A DNA stretch of 44,799 nt from Acidimicrobiaceae bacterium. GTDB taxonomy: Bacteria; Actinomycetota; Acidimicrobiia; Acidimicrobiales; RAAP-2. The translations under genes were made by a program, and so were the position numbers. The notes below the pieces were generated by a model, which saw nothing but the letters and a program-made list of their open reading frames with translations, did not search any database and had not been told where the DNA came from. Location of the stretch: NCBI GenBank assembly GCA_025463285.1, contig JAOBWI010000057.1:1-44799 (forward strand), read 5' to 3'. Numbering within the stretch: position 1 is the stretch's first letter; the number at the start of each line of letters is the position of its first letter. Positions 16,013 to 25,098 of the stretch are shown here, piece after piece.

Positions 16013-16471
16013 ATGGCTGCATTTGATTGGAAGAAGTTGTCAACCACTGATCGAGTGATCGCCATCACCGCACTCATCGCGCTGATTTCGCTCTTTTTGC
16101 CGTGGTACAGCTGGAGTGGCGGCGGTTACAGCGCGTCCGCCGGTGGTTTCAGCACCGGATACGGTTGGCTCGGCGCCCTGCTCGTGGTGGCAGCGGGGGT
16201 GTACGTTGTCCTGCTCCGTTCGGGATCCAATATGCCCAAGACCTCCTACGGTCCCGGCGTCTTGGTGCTGGGCGCTTCTCTGATTGGCACCGTCATCGTG
16301 GTAATTCGATGGATCACGTTGCCGCGCGGCAACTACGGCGTGGGTAACGTGGGCTTTCATTACGGACCCGGCTTCGGGCTGATCCTCGCGCTCATCGCGT
16401 CCGTCGTGCAGGCGGTCTTCGCGGTACGTATGTTCCGTAGTTCCGGCGAGGCGCTGCCCTGGGCCAAGTAG
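16013..16471 (+). CDS. Four-helix membrane protein
   Basis: A 152-residue protein with four predicted transmembrane helices (about residues 14-32, 50-68, 83-101 and 122-142). The first external loop is rich in Gly and Ser after the LPWYSWSGGGYSASAGG segment. The LPWYSW motif after helix 1 is common in small actinobacterial membrane proteins of unknown function. ATG start follows GGGGAG at a good distance. No catalytic or transport motif is seen. Confidence 0.75.
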   Translation: MAAFDWKKLSTTDRVIAITALIALISLFLPWYSWSGGGYSASAGGFSTGYGWLGALLVVAAGVYVVLLRSGSNMPKTSYGPGVLVLGASLIGTVIVVIRWITLPRGNYGVGNVGFHYGPGFGLILALIASVVQAVFAVRMFRSSGEALPWAK

Positions 16472-16487
16472 CGAGAGCTACCCGCGG

Positions 16488-16939
16488 CTACTGCGATGCG
16501 CCAAAGAGAGATTTGATCTTGGCGTGCACCTGAGCGAGGGGCGCCCAAGGTCGACAGCTCGGCCAAGCCGTGTTGCGTGACCCGAGCGAGGGGAAATCCA
16601 CCCAGTTGAAACATGATGCGCGAGTAGGGCGCTGCCGTCACACTGGTTGAGCAGTTCACCCGGGCCGGGATCATCAGACCATCGGGACAGAACATCTTGC
16701 TGGTGTCACTCACGGGGCAGCGAGTTAATGAGCCCCCGGCGCAATGACTGCGGGATTGGTCACGCCCGTGGTGACACTTCTCGCGCGGAGCCGAGGAGTC
16801 AAAGGTGATCACCATTGCTCCGGGGTGGATGAAATCGCGCGGAGGTTTGGTGGCGGCCGAGGCTAGTGACGAAGCGCTGGATGAGAAGGAGGCCGAGGGC
16901 TAACGCCACTGAGGCGCGAGCCGGACGAGAAGTCGTCAC
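16488..16939 (-). pseudogene. Frameshifted gene for a small secreted protein
   Basis: A GTG at 16939 follows a strong ribosome site (GAAAGGAG) and opens with a classical signal peptide (MTTSRPARASVALALGLLL). A +1 shift is then needed to continue as SSSASSLASAATKPPRDFIHPGA, which includes a clean ASA-A cleavage site. A long open frame follows, including FQLGGFPLARVTQHGLAEL, and another shift near 16530 gives the natural-looking end LAQVHAKIKSLFGASQ and a TAG. The pieces fit one exported protein of about 145 residues broken by at least two shifts. It could be a true pseudogene or sequencing errors. The family is not recognised. Confidence 0.5.
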
Positions 16940-17385
16940 GGTTCTCCTTTCTCTCTCTCGAGTCTCTGTCGCGCACGGGTAACTAAGTTGGCGTCGCTGG
17001 TTGCGCAGCTAGAGGTGAATCGCCTTCTCGTCGGCGATGGTAGGTGGATTCAAGCCGCCCGCGACGCGTGAGCGGAGGACCAAATTCGAACCGCAACGAA
17101 AGAGGACACGGGTGACTCGAGACGCAGATGGGTATAGATCTGGCCGGTGCGCTTAGGGGCCTTCTCGCGCCGCGCGGTGAGCTATAAAGGCGGCGACAAG
17201 GACGCGAAGGGCCCATCAGCGAAAGAGCTACGAGACCTCTTCAACGTCGCCGTCGCAGTTTCAGGAGGTCACCGGGCTACTTCGCACTCTTTGTGCGGTC
17301 GATCACATGTCATCGAAAATGTCATAGAGGTGGGGAGTTAGAGTTGGGGTGTTGGCGCTTCGCGCTAACGGAGAGGTATCAGCAG
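16940..17385. other. Upstream region of the acyl-ACP desaturase
   Basis: About 446 bases without a credible gene. Close to the downstream start are two direct copies of ATGTCAT (17307-17313 and 17319-17325, spaced 12 bases) that could bind a regulator. The purine block GGAGAGG (17370-17376) is the ribosome site for the desaturase. Confidence 0.4.
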
Positions 17386-18321
17386 GTGAGCACCCGATTG
17401 GCCAAGAGCCGAGTTGACCTCCTCGAAGAGATCACGCCCGACGTAGAACGTCTGTACAACCGCCACATGGCTGCGCCTCGCTTGTGGTATCCCCACGAGC
17501 AGATCAACTGGGGCGAGGGCCAAGATTTTGCGGGTCACCCTTGGGCCCCCGAGCAGTACCCGGTGGGGGACGGCGTGCGCAGCTCGATTTACGTCAATCT
17601 CTTGACTGAGGACAATCTGCCCTACTACACGGATGCGATCTTGGAGCACTCTCCGAGGGGTCACCCCATTCGCGAGTGGACCTGTCAGTGGACGATGGAG
17701 GAAAACCGCCACGCCATGGTCATGCGCGACTGGGTGCACATCAGTCGCTGCATCGACCCCACCATGCTCGAAGACGGGCGACGGGTGCAAATGCAAAAGG
17801 GCGAGGTCCCTCACCCGACCACCTTCGCGGAGCTTATCGCCTACGTCTCATTTCAAGAGCGCGCCACCCAGATCGCCCATCGCAACACCGGTGCGAAGCT
17901 TCCCAAAGACGACAAGATCGGTCGCAACATTCTCGGTCTGGTGGCCGGCGATGAGACCAAGCACTACCTCTTCTACCGCGATCTTACGCTGGCCGCCTTC
18001 GCGATCGATCCCTCGGCCATGATGATCGCAGTCTCTAAACAGGTGAGCACCTTCGCCATGCCCGGCACCGGCATTCCCAGTTTCACGCGCCACGCCGTGC
18101 GCATCGCCAAAGAGGGAATCTACGGTCTTGGTCAGTACCTGGGTGACGTGTTGACGCCGGTGTTGAACCTGTGGGACGTGGAGCACCTAAAAGATCTGAC
18201 CAAAGAGGCCGAGATGGCCCGGATTGATCTGGTGAACGTGAAGGCCAAGATCACCGAATCGGTGGAGCGCATGACGCACAAGGCGTCACAGCTGAAATCA
18301 TCCATCGGGGCCGCGCGCTAA
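17386..18321 (+). CDS. Acyl-ACP desaturase (stearoyl-ACP desaturase family)
   Basis: About 311 residues of a soluble di-iron fatty-acid desaturase, like mycobacterial DesA1/DesA2. The ferritin-like ligands are present: Glu75 in LTEDN, E105-E106-N-R-H109, Glu158 in SFQERAT and D189-E190-x-x-H193. It would introduce a double bond into an acyl chain on ACP, using oxygen and ferredoxin. GTG 17386 follows GGAGAGG at the right distance; the longer reading frame upstream has 31 unlikely residues. It sits near an acyl-CoA synthetase and a cardiolipin-synthase-like membrane protein. Confidence 0.88.
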   Translation: MSTRLAKSRVDLLEEITPDVERLYNRHMAAPRLWYPHEQINWGEGQDFAGHPWAPEQYPVGDGVRSSIYVNLLTEDNLPYYTDAILEHSPRGHPIREWTCQWTMEENRHAMVMRDWVHISRCIDPTMLEDGRRVQMQKGEVPHPTTFAELIAYVSFQERATQIAHRNTGAKLPKDDKIGRNILGLVAGDETKHYLFYRDLTLAAFAIDPSAMMIAVSKQVSTFAMPGTGIPSFTRHAVRIAKEGIYGLGQYLGDVLTPVLNLWDVEHLKDLTKEAEMARIDLVNVKAKITESVERMTHKASQLKSSIGAAR

Positions 18322-18322
18322 C

Positions 18323-18622
18323 TCACTCCTTCGTATTCGCCACCCGGCGAATGTAGTCCTCGAAGGCCTTTTGCTGCTCTTGCGTCTGGCGAATATCGCG
18401 CAAGTGCATGGAGCCGCCGCGAATCACCACGTACAGCAGGGTTCCGAGGAGCGGCAGTACAAAGATGAAGATGAGCCACAGGGCCTTGGCCGGACCACTC
18501 AAGTCGTGGCTGCGAAAGATATCCACCACCACGTGAAAAACCAAGATGATCCAGAAGATCAACAAGATGAAATAGAGCGTCGAGATGAAGACGTCCGCTA
18601 AGGGATAGGTCGATCCAAGCAC
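18323..18622 (-). CDS. Small membrane protein with PLDc_N domain
   Basis: A 99-residue protein with two transmembrane helices (FISTLYFILLIFWIILVFHV and ALWLIFIFVLPLLGTLLYVV) joined by a short loop with DLSGPAK, the pattern of the phospholipase D N-terminal (PLDc_N) region. A charged C-terminal helix follows (RQTQEQQKAFEDYIRRV). GTG 18622 is chosen because GAAAGGAC lies right upstream; the longer frame has no support. Similar stand-alone proteins are common in Actinobacteria; function unknown. Confidence 0.78.
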   Translation of the reverse strand: MLGSTYPLADVFISTLYFILLIFWIILVFHVVVDIFRSHDLSGPAKALWLIFIFVLPLLGTLLYVVIRGGSMHLRDIRQTQEQQKAFEDYIRRVANTKE

Positions 18623-18767
18623 GGTAGTCCTTTCGTAGATTATTAGACGAAGTGTAGGTTCCTCGACGGACCCGGGCCCGGCCGGCGTGCGCGATAGGCC
18701 CGCCGTCATCTGGCATTCTGGAAGAGTCGAGCTCGACGCCACAACCACGACGACCCGGGGGTAGGTA

Positions 18768-20453
18768 GTGCTCAATTACGAAGACGCGATCGCTCAGCTA
18801 GGGGCGCCGGGTCAGCCCTTCGAGGTCATTGAAGTCGAACGCGCTGGCGTGACCAACCGCGTCTTTAAAAACGCCCCCGCCACCCTGCGCCAGTTCTTCG
18901 ACTTGGCTCGCGGTAACGAGAAGACCTTTCTTGTCTACGAGGACGAGGAGTGGACTTTCGCTCAGGTCATGAGTGAGGTCGACGCGCTCAGCCACGCCCT
19001 GGTGCATCACTACGGACTGAAGAAGGGAGATCGCGTCGGGATCGCCATGCGCAACTACCCCGAGTGGGTCATCTCCTTCGCCGCCATTATCTCGGTGGGA
19101 ATGGTCTCGGTGTCGCTCAACGCCTGGTGGACCGAGGACGAGTTGGACTACGCCATCAGAGACTCCGGACTGGTGCTCCTCATTGGCGACAGCGAGCGAA
19201 TCCTTCGCTCGGCGAGACCGTGCGAGCGTGTGGGGGCCCGCCTGCTCGGCGTTCGACTAGGTGACACCACGTCCTACGCCAAAGAAGTGGAGCGGTGGAG
19301 CGACGTGGTGGTGCGCGGCGTGGCGATGCCCGAAGCGGACGTGGACGCCGACACTGACGCGACCATTCTCTACACCTCCGGCACCACCGGTATCCCCAAG
19401 GGTGCCGTCTCGACCAATGGAGCGATCACCCAAGCGATCTTGGCCTTCTCCTCGTCCGTCGCGCTCCAGAGCGTACGAGAGGGCGGCGACGCGTTGGGCG
19501 GCGCCGGGCCGAACCCCTGTCTCATCTTGATCGTGCCGCTTTTTCACGTCACGGGGTGCGTGCCGGTCATGCTGTCGTGCTTCTCCTGGCACTTCAAACT
19601 GGTGATGATGTACAAATGGGATCCCGAACGCGCCCTCCAGCTCATCGAACGCCACCGCGTCAGCGCCTTCGTGGGCGTGCCCACACAGTCGTGGGACCTC
19701 ATTGAGTCACCGAACTTTTCTAAATACGACACCTCCTCGCTGACTACCGTCGGCGGTGGTGGCGCCCCGGCGCCGTCCACCTTGGTGGGGCGCGTCGAGC
19801 GCGCCTTTGCCAACGGTCGAGCGACGCTCGCCTTCGGCATGACCGAGACCAACGCGTACGGACCCGGCCTGAGCGGTGATGACTACGTCACCCACCCCAG
19901 CGCGACCGGACAGGTGCCCACCATTGTGATGGACGTGGAGATTCGCGATGAGTCGATGCGACCGTTGCCTCGGGGCAAGAGCGGCGAGATCTGGTTGAAG
20001 TCGCCGACCACGGTGCGCGGGTACTGGCAGCGCCCGAAGGAGACCGCCGCAGCCCTGGTCGAGGGCTGGCTGCGCACGGGCGACCTCGGACACGTCAGCG
20101 AGGAGGGCTTTCTCTACGTAGAGGACCGCGCCAAGGACATGATCCTTCGCGGTGGCGAGAACGTCTACTCGGCGCAGGTCGAGTCGGCCATCTACGAACA
20201 CCCGGCCGTCTACGAAGCGGCGGTCTTCGCTCTGCCTAACGAGCGTCTCGGCGAGGAGGTGGCGGCGGCCGTGATGCTTCGTCCGGGCATGAGCCTCACC
20301 ACGGAGGAGTTGCGATCGTTTCTCGCCACGCGACTGGCCGCCTACATGATTCCCTCACGAGTTGCCTTTACCAGTGATCCTCTCCCGCGCAACCCCGCGG
20401 GAAAATACCTCAAGCGCGAGATGCCCGCGCGTTACTTCTCTAACGCGACCTGA
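18768..20453 (+). CDS. fadD: Acyl-CoA synthetase (AMP-forming)
   Basis: A 561-residue ANL-superfamily ligase that activates a fatty or related acid with ATP to an acyl-CoA. The P-loop YTSGTTGIPKGA, GMTETNAYGPG, the LRTGDLGHVSEEGFLYVEDR hinge motif, LRGGENVYSAQVE and the late catalytic lysine in NPAGKYLKRE are present. Start GTG. Chain length cannot be predicted. Its 3' end overlaps the convergent Nudix gene by about 22 bases. Confidence 0.9.
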   Translation: MLNYEDAIAQLGAPGQPFEVIEVERAGVTNRVFKNAPATLRQFFDLARGNEKTFLVYEDEEWTFAQVMSEVDALSHALVHHYGLKKGDRVGIAMRNYPEWVISFAAIISVGMVSVSLNAWWTEDELDYAIRDSGLVLLIGDSERILRSARPCERVGARLLGVRLGDTTSYAKEVERWSDVVVRGVAMPEADVDADTDATILYTSGTTGIPKGAVSTNGAITQAILAFSSSVALQSVREGGDALGGAGPNPCLILIVPLFHVTGCVPVMLSCFSWHFKLVMMYKWDPERALQLIERHRVSAFVGVPTQSWDLIESPNFSKYDTSSLTTVGGGGAPAPSTLVGRVERAFANGRATLAFGMTETNAYGPGLSGDDYVTHPSATGQVPTIVMDVEIRDESMRPLPRGKSGEIWLKSPTTVRGYWQRPKETAAALVEGWLRTGDLGHVSEEGFLYVEDRAKDMILRGGENVYSAQVESAIYEHPAVYEAAVFALPNERLGEEVAAAVMLRPGMSLTTEELRSFLATRLAAYMIPSRVAFTSDPLPRNPAGKYLKREMPARYFSNAT

Positions 20454-20851
20454 ATCGCCTGGGCCGCGTACTCGGCGACGTTGACCTCGCTTAATTGGTC
20501 CACCGCAAACCACTGCGCCGCGTCGGTCGTGCCCACCGCTTCATCGCGTAAGTTCCCGCCATTGAGCGAGACCGTGTAGAGCACCCGCACGGTGTGGATG
20601 CGATCCCCGTTCGGCCGTCGGCGCACGTCGCTGACCACGTCCAACAACACGGGGTCTTTAATCGAGAGGCCAGTCTCTTCGCGAAACTCCCGCAGCAGTG
20701 TGTCTTCGGGGGACTCGGCGAAGTCAATCCCACCCCCCGGTAACCACCACAGCGGGGGGTTGATGAGAGGACTGCTGGATCGAACGAGCAGGACACTGCC
20801 CTCGCGAATGAGGATGCCGTAGGCCCTGACGCTCGTGTGCTGCTTGCTCAT
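20432..20851 (-). CDS. Nudix hydrolase
   Basis: A 139-residue pyrophosphohydrolase. The Nudix box is complete: Gly40, Glu46, Arg54-Glu55, Glu58-Glu59 and Gly61 within the GGGIDFAES...REFREETGL segment. These enzymes cleave a nucleoside diphosphate linked to another group; the exact substrate is open. Compact with no extra domain. GAGAGGACGG lies upstream of the ATG. The stop overlaps the 3' end of the convergent acyl-CoA synthetase. Confidence 0.88.
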   Translation of the reverse strand: MSKQHTSVRAYGILIREGSVLLVRSSSPLINPPLWWLPGGGIDFAESPEDTLLREFREETGLSIKDPVLLDVVSDVRRRPNGDRIHTVRVLYTVSLNGGNLRDEAVGTTDAAQWFAVDQLSEVNVAEYAAQAIQVALEK

Positions 20852-20875
20852 CGGCGACTGCCGTCCTCTCTCGAG

Positions 20876-22291
20876 CTACTGGTTCGTCGGGAGACGCGGA
20901 CCCAGGAGGAACGTCGAACGACACCCCTCGCTGCAGAAATAGTAGGTCACCTCGTGGGGACCTAGCGCGCTCGGGGCGTCGCTCGGATTCACCACCATGG
21001 CGCACACGGGGTCCAGGGCCTCGCCCGCGTGATCGGCGTACTGGGCGGGGTGGTGGTGCGACAGTGCCCCTCGTCGCTCGAAGCGGCCTTGACATCCTGG
21101 CGAGCAGAAGTAGTAAGTGACGCCGTCGCGTTGGCTGGTCGCCGTCGCCGACGTCGTTTCGACGGCCATAGCGCAGACTGGGTCGATCGCAACCAGCGAG
21201 GACGCGCTCGGACGTCGAGCGAGCCACCACAACGCCAGAAGGACGACGGTGGCGAGCGCATTGAGTACCAACGTGGAGCCCAGAGGGAACTGACCGTCGA
21301 GGACGCGCACGTGGTGACTCGCGGGCGCTAGACCGACGGCCCGAAACAGGCCGTCGATGAGAAGACCGGCGCTAGCCATGGTGAACCACAGCAGCACGAA
21401 GAGTCGCCACGTCGAGCTGGTGCCGTAGTAGCGGCGATAGATCGCCAGAAGAGGCAGGGTGATGAGGTCGGCGAAGATAAAAGCGATCACGCCTCCAAAA
21501 GCCACCCCGTGGGCCCACAGCGCCGCGGCCAGGGGAATATTCCCGACCGAACAGACGAAAGAGACGACCGCCAGCAACGGCGCCACCGCCACGTTTTCCA
21601 CGACCGTCGCGCCGCCGTGGCCACTCCAAAAGAGAGAGTGCCACCACGACGCGGGCACGTGCACCGCAAGAAAGCCGGCCACGAGAAAGCCGGCCAGCAG
21701 TTCCTTGCGCAACATGGTGAGATCTCCGATGCTGTAGCGCGCGGCCGAGCCGACGTGGTCTCGGTCCAGTCGCTGGCGCCAGGTGGACGCCGAGGGATTC
21801 TCGCGCGGCGGGGCGTCAGCGAGCACGCGTGTCCGTAATCGCGCTTGTCGAAGGGAGTTGAACATGACCTTGGTGGTGAGGGCGAGGAGGACGACCATTA
21901 TGAGGCCGCCCGCGAGTTGAGCGAGTACGAAGCGCCACCCCAGCAAGAGGTACAACACGACGCCCAGTTCGATCACCAGATTGGTGGAGGCCACCATGAA
22001 GATCAAGGCGTTGCTCCACGACGACCCGCGCGCGAAGAGGGCTCGCGACACGGCGCTGGCCGCGTAGCTGCACGACGACGAGACGACCCCGAGCAGGGAC
22101 GCGCGAGCCACCGACGACGGCGTGGTGGCGCCGAGCGACGCTCGCAGCGAGTCGCGGGGTAAGAGGCTTTGGATCAGTCCCGAGAGAGTGAAGCCGAGCA
22201 CCAATGGCCACCAGGTCATCCAGACCATGGCCAGCGCTTCTTTGCAGCCGAGGGCTAGCCAGTGAAGGACGGCGGGGGTAGCGCCGAACAT
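20876..22291 (-). CDS. COG0701-type permease with two C-terminal YHS domains
   Basis: A 471-residue membrane protein. The first 370 residues hold about eight transmembrane helices of the DUF318/ArsP-like permease family, including the SSSCSYAASAVSRALF motif in the first half and VCSVGNIPLAAALWAHG in the second. The C-terminal tail carries two YHS metal-binding domains, each with DPVCAM at its start and YYFCS.GC at its end. This suggests export of a metal or metalloid that the YHS domains bind first; copper is a common YHS ligand. The substrate is inference. Confidence 0.82.
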   Translation of the reverse strand: MFGATPAVLHWLALGCKEALAMVWMTWWPLVLGFTLSGLIQSLLPRDSLRASLGATTPSSVARASLLGVVSSSCSYAASAVSRALFARGSSWSNALIFMVASTNLVIELGVVLYLLLGWRFVLAQLAGGLIMVVLLALTTKVMFNSLRQARLRTRVLADAPPRENPSASTWRQRLDRDHVGSAARYSIGDLTMLRKELLAGFLVAGFLAVHVPASWWHSLFWSGHGGATVVENVAVAPLLAVVSFVCSVGNIPLAAALWAHGVAFGGVIAFIFADLITLPLLAIYRRYYGTSSTWRLFVLLWFTMASAGLLIDGLFRAVGLAPASHHVRVLDGQFPLGSTLVLNALATVVLLALWWLARRPSASSLVAIDPVCAMAVETTSATATSQRDGVTYYFCSPGCQGRFERRGALSHHHPAQYADHAGEALDPVCAMVVNPSDAPSALGPHEVTYYFCSEGCRSTFLLGPRLPTNQ

Positions 22292-22294
22292 CTC

Positions 22295-23773
22295 TTAACG
22301 GGTTCGCGGAAACCCGAGGTCGATCTGTGACTCCGAGGGCTGGGGCCAGCGGGTCGTGACCACTTTGGCGCGCGTGTAGAAGTTGAATCCCTCGGGACCA
22401 TAGATATGGGCGTCTCCAAAGAGCGAGTCCTTCCATCCCCCAAAGGAGTAGGCGGAGATCGGCACGGGGATCGGCACGTTCACGCCGATCATGCCGACGT
22501 GGACATCGCGTGAGAAGAGCCGGGCCGCGTTGCCGTCGCGGGTGAAGATGGCGACGCCGTTGCCGTACGGGTTGGCGTTCACGAGATCGATCGCGTCGTT
22601 GAAGGTGGCCACCCGGGCCAGGCCCAAGACGGGGCCAAAGATCTCGTCGTCGTAGGCCTTGGTTCCCGGCCGCACGCCATCGAGAAGACTCGGTCCGACG
22701 TAGAAACCGCTTCCCAGTTCGAGGGTGGTCCCGTCGCGCACCACCTCGATGCCGTCGTCGGGCGCGCTCGACACGTAGCTGGCCACGCGGTCGCGATGTT
22801 CCTTGGTGATGAGCGGCCCGAAGTCGCTCGACGGATCGTCACCGGGACCCACCTTCAATTTGTCGAGTCGTTCGACGATCTTCTCAATGAGAGGAGCCGC
22901 CACGTCGCCCACCGCGACCACCACGCTGATCGCCATGCATCGTTCGCCGGCCGATCCATATCCCGCGTTGATGGCCGCGTCGGCGGCGATGTCCAGGTCG
23001 GCGTCCGCTAACACCACCATGTGGTTTTTCGCACCACCCAACGCTTGGACGCGCTTGTGGTGCTTGCTGGCGCTCTCGTGGACCGCTCGGGCCACCGGCG
23101 TGGAACCAACGAAGCTGACGGCGTCGACCCCGGGGTGTTCGATGAGGGCCCTGACGGTGGTGGCATCGCCCTGCAGCACGTTCACGACCCCGTCAGGCAG
23201 CCCGGCCTCTTGAAAGAGTTCGGCCAGTCGCACCGAGACCGACGGGTCGCGCTCGGAAGGTTTCAAGATGACGACGTTGCCGCTCGCCACGGCGTTGGCG
23301 CACATCCACAGCGGCACCATGATCGGAAAGTTAAAGGGCGTGACCGCCACCACTACGCCGACGGGCTCGCGAGTTGAGTGCACGTCGACGCCGTCAGCCA
23401 CCTGACTAGAAAAGCCGCCCTTTAAGTGTTCGATCAACCCGCAGGCGTACTCGACGTTCTCCAGTCCTCGGGCGATCTCCCCGCGCGCGTCGGCCATCGT
23501 CTTGCCGTGTTCGGCGCTGATGATGGCCGCGAGCTCCTCGGTGTGCTCAACCAGGAGCTGTCGCAGGGTGAAGAGAATGTTCGTGCGTCGTGAGAGCGAC
23601 GATAACGACCACTCCCTCGCGGCATTACGTGCACCGTCGACCACTTCATTGACGAAGTCCCCGTCGGGAACGGGCACCGTCGCGGCGACCTCGCCGGTGG
23701 CGGGATTAAAGACTTTCGAGTGACCGGGGGCGTCGACCCGCGCACCCTTGATGAAGTGGGGAACCGTTCTCAT
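22295..23773 (-). CDS. mmsA: Methylmalonate-semialdehyde dehydrogenase (CoA-acylating)
   Basis: A 492-residue aldehyde dehydrogenase. Catalytic Cys279 lies in GSAGERCMAIS, and VTPFNFPIMVPLWM and GGAKNHMVVLADADLD are diagnostic for MmsA, which converts methylmalonate semialdehyde (valine catabolism) or malonate semialdehyde to propionyl- or acetyl-CoA with NAD. The end SFGGWKDSLFGD...YTRAKVVTTRW is also typical. Cytosolic tetramer in known cases. ATG start with GGAAGAGG upstream. The permease follows after only three bases. Confidence 0.93.
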   Translation of the reverse strand: MRTVPHFIKGARVDAPGHSKVFNPATGEVAATVPVPDGDFVNEVVDGARNAAREWSLSSLSRRTNILFTLRQLLVEHTEELAAIISAEHGKTMADARGEIARGLENVEYACGLIEHLKGGFSSQVADGVDVHSTREPVGVVVAVTPFNFPIMVPLWMCANAVASGNVVILKPSERDPSVSVRLAELFQEAGLPDGVVNVLQGDATTVRALIEHPGVDAVSFVGSTPVARAVHESASKHHKRVQALGGAKNHMVVLADADLDIAADAAINAGYGSAGERCMAISVVVAVGDVAAPLIEKIVERLDKLKVGPGDDPSSDFGPLITKEHRDRVASYVSSAPDDGIEVVRDGTTLELGSGFYVGPSLLDGVRPGTKAYDDEIFGPVLGLARVATFNDAIDLVNANPYGNGVAIFTRDGNAARLFSRDVHVGMIGVNVPIPVPISAYSFGGWKDSLFGDAHIYGPEGFNFYTRAKVVTTRWPQPSESQIDLGFPRTR

Positions 23774-23835
23774 ATGGACCTCTTCCGCACCGCCAATCTA
23801 CTGGTGACGCCCCGTTCGCCCGTTAATGTTTACTC

Positions 23836-24660
23836 ATGAGCTCAGCCGAAGAAGGTCGCGTACTTCGCTCGGCGGCCTCGGTGGAACCGGCCGGTCCGGA
23901 TGTCTTTTCCGCTCATCTCTCGCCCTTTTTCACGGTGATGGGACACCCCCACGGGGGATACCTCCAGTGCGTGATTGCCAGTGCGGCCTTGGCCGGAGCC
24001 AGCGAACAGGGCTCGACGCACCTGCACGCCACTGCGGTGAGCACCAACTTCGTGAACGCTCCCGAGGTCGGGGCGGCGCAGCTGCGCGTCGAGGTACGTC
24101 GCGTGGGGCGCGGCGTGTCCTTTGTCTACGTCGCCCTTTCGCAAAAGGGCGAACTGGCCACTGAGTCCTTGGTGACGTTGGGCTCACTTCGTGACGAGTC
24201 GGCCGTGCGCTATCAGTACACGCGGCCCTTCGATATCCCGCCACTCGAGAAGTGCCGGCCCTTGGTTGGCGACGAGATCGGTATCTCGAGCGTGATGGAA
24301 CTTCGGCTCGATCCGGCGGTCACGGGTTTTTGGGACGGTCAGTTGTCCAGTACCGCTGAAGTACGCGGGTGGTTGCGTCTTGAAGGAGAGGACTCGTGGG
24401 ACGCCCAGAGTCTGCTCTTCGCCGGCGACGCCTTGCCTCCGGCCACGTTGCCTCTGGGGTCGTCGGGTTGGGTGCCCACTGTGCAGCTCACGTCGTACGT
24501 GCGACGCGTGCCCAAAAGCGAGTGGCTGCGGGGTCGCCAGCTGGCCGTGGTGATCGCCGACGGACTGGTCGATCAACGCTGCGAGCTCTTTGACGAGACC
24601 GGACAGATGGTGGCGTCGTCCACGCAGCTCGCTTTGGTGCGCCTACCGGGTGGCAACTAA
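23836..24660 (+). CDS. Acyl-CoA thioesterase-like, double hot-dog protein
   Basis: A 274-residue protein with two hot-dog domains like TesB or mycobacterial thioesterases. The N-terminal domain has MGHPHGGYLQCVIASAAL, the helix-beginning pattern where the substrate binds, and the C-terminal domain ends with VDQRCELFDETGQMVASSTQL, a typical hot-dog end. It is expected to hydrolyse acyl-CoA esters; chain length unknown. The ArfB gene begins three bases after its stop, so the two may be cotranscribed. Confidence 0.8.
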   Translation: MSSAEEGRVLRSAASVEPAGPDVFSAHLSPFFTVMGHPHGGYLQCVIASAALAGASEQGSTHLHATAVSTNFVNAPEVGAAQLRVEVRRVGRGVSFVYVALSQKGELATESLVTLGSLRDESAVRYQYTRPFDIPPLEKCRPLVGDEIGISSVMELRLDPAVTGFWDGQLSSTAEVRGWLRLEGEDSWDAQSLLFAGDALPPATLPLGSSGWVPTVQLTSYVRRVPKSEWLRGRQLAVVIADGLVDQRCELFDETGQMVASSTQLALVRLPGGN

Positions 24661-24663
24661 GAC

Positions 24664-25098
24664 GTGTCGGTTGGTCCGCGGACCAACGGTGATGGTTCGC
24701 TGACGATTCAGCCCCGCCTCAGCATCCCGGCGGAGGAGATTGAGCTGCGCGTCACCACCTCGGGCGGACCCGGGGGACAGCACGCCAATCGATCGCTCAC
24801 CCGAGTGGTCGCGACGTTTCGCGTGGCCACCTCGAACGTTTTGAGTGACGAACAGAAGCGCCGCGTCGAAGAGGCCTTCGGATCGGTCGTTCGTTCCAGC
24901 GCGAGTCGCTTTCGATCCCAGCGCCAGAATCGCTTCGCCGCGCTCGAGCAACTCGCGGAGAAGTTGGCCACGTCGTTAGCCCCCCGGACGCCGCGTCGCG
25001 CCACCCAGCCCACCAAAGGAGCCCAGGTGCGCCGGGTCGACCAGAAGAAGGCGCGGGGTCGACTAAAGGAACAACGCCGCCGACCGGCCGAGGATTAG
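24664..25098 (+). CDS. arfB: Peptidyl-tRNA hydrolase ArfB-like ribosome rescue factor
   Basis: A 144-residue release-factor-like protein with the catalytic GGQ motif at residues 37-39 (SGGPGGQHANRS). The basic C-terminal tail, rich in Arg and Lys (KKARGRLKEQRRR), is the part that enters the empty mRNA channel of stalled ribosomes in ArfB. Start GTG. It would free stalled ribosomes by hydrolysing peptidyl-tRNA. Its 3' end just overlaps the convergent surE gene. Confidence 0.9.
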   Translation: MSVGPRTNGDGSLTIQPRLSIPAEEIELRVTTSGGPGGQHANRSLTRVVATFRVATSNVLSDEQKRRVEEAFGSVVRSSASRFRSQRQNRFAALEQLAEKLATSLAPRTPRRATQPTKGAQVRRVDQKKARGRLKEQRRRPAED

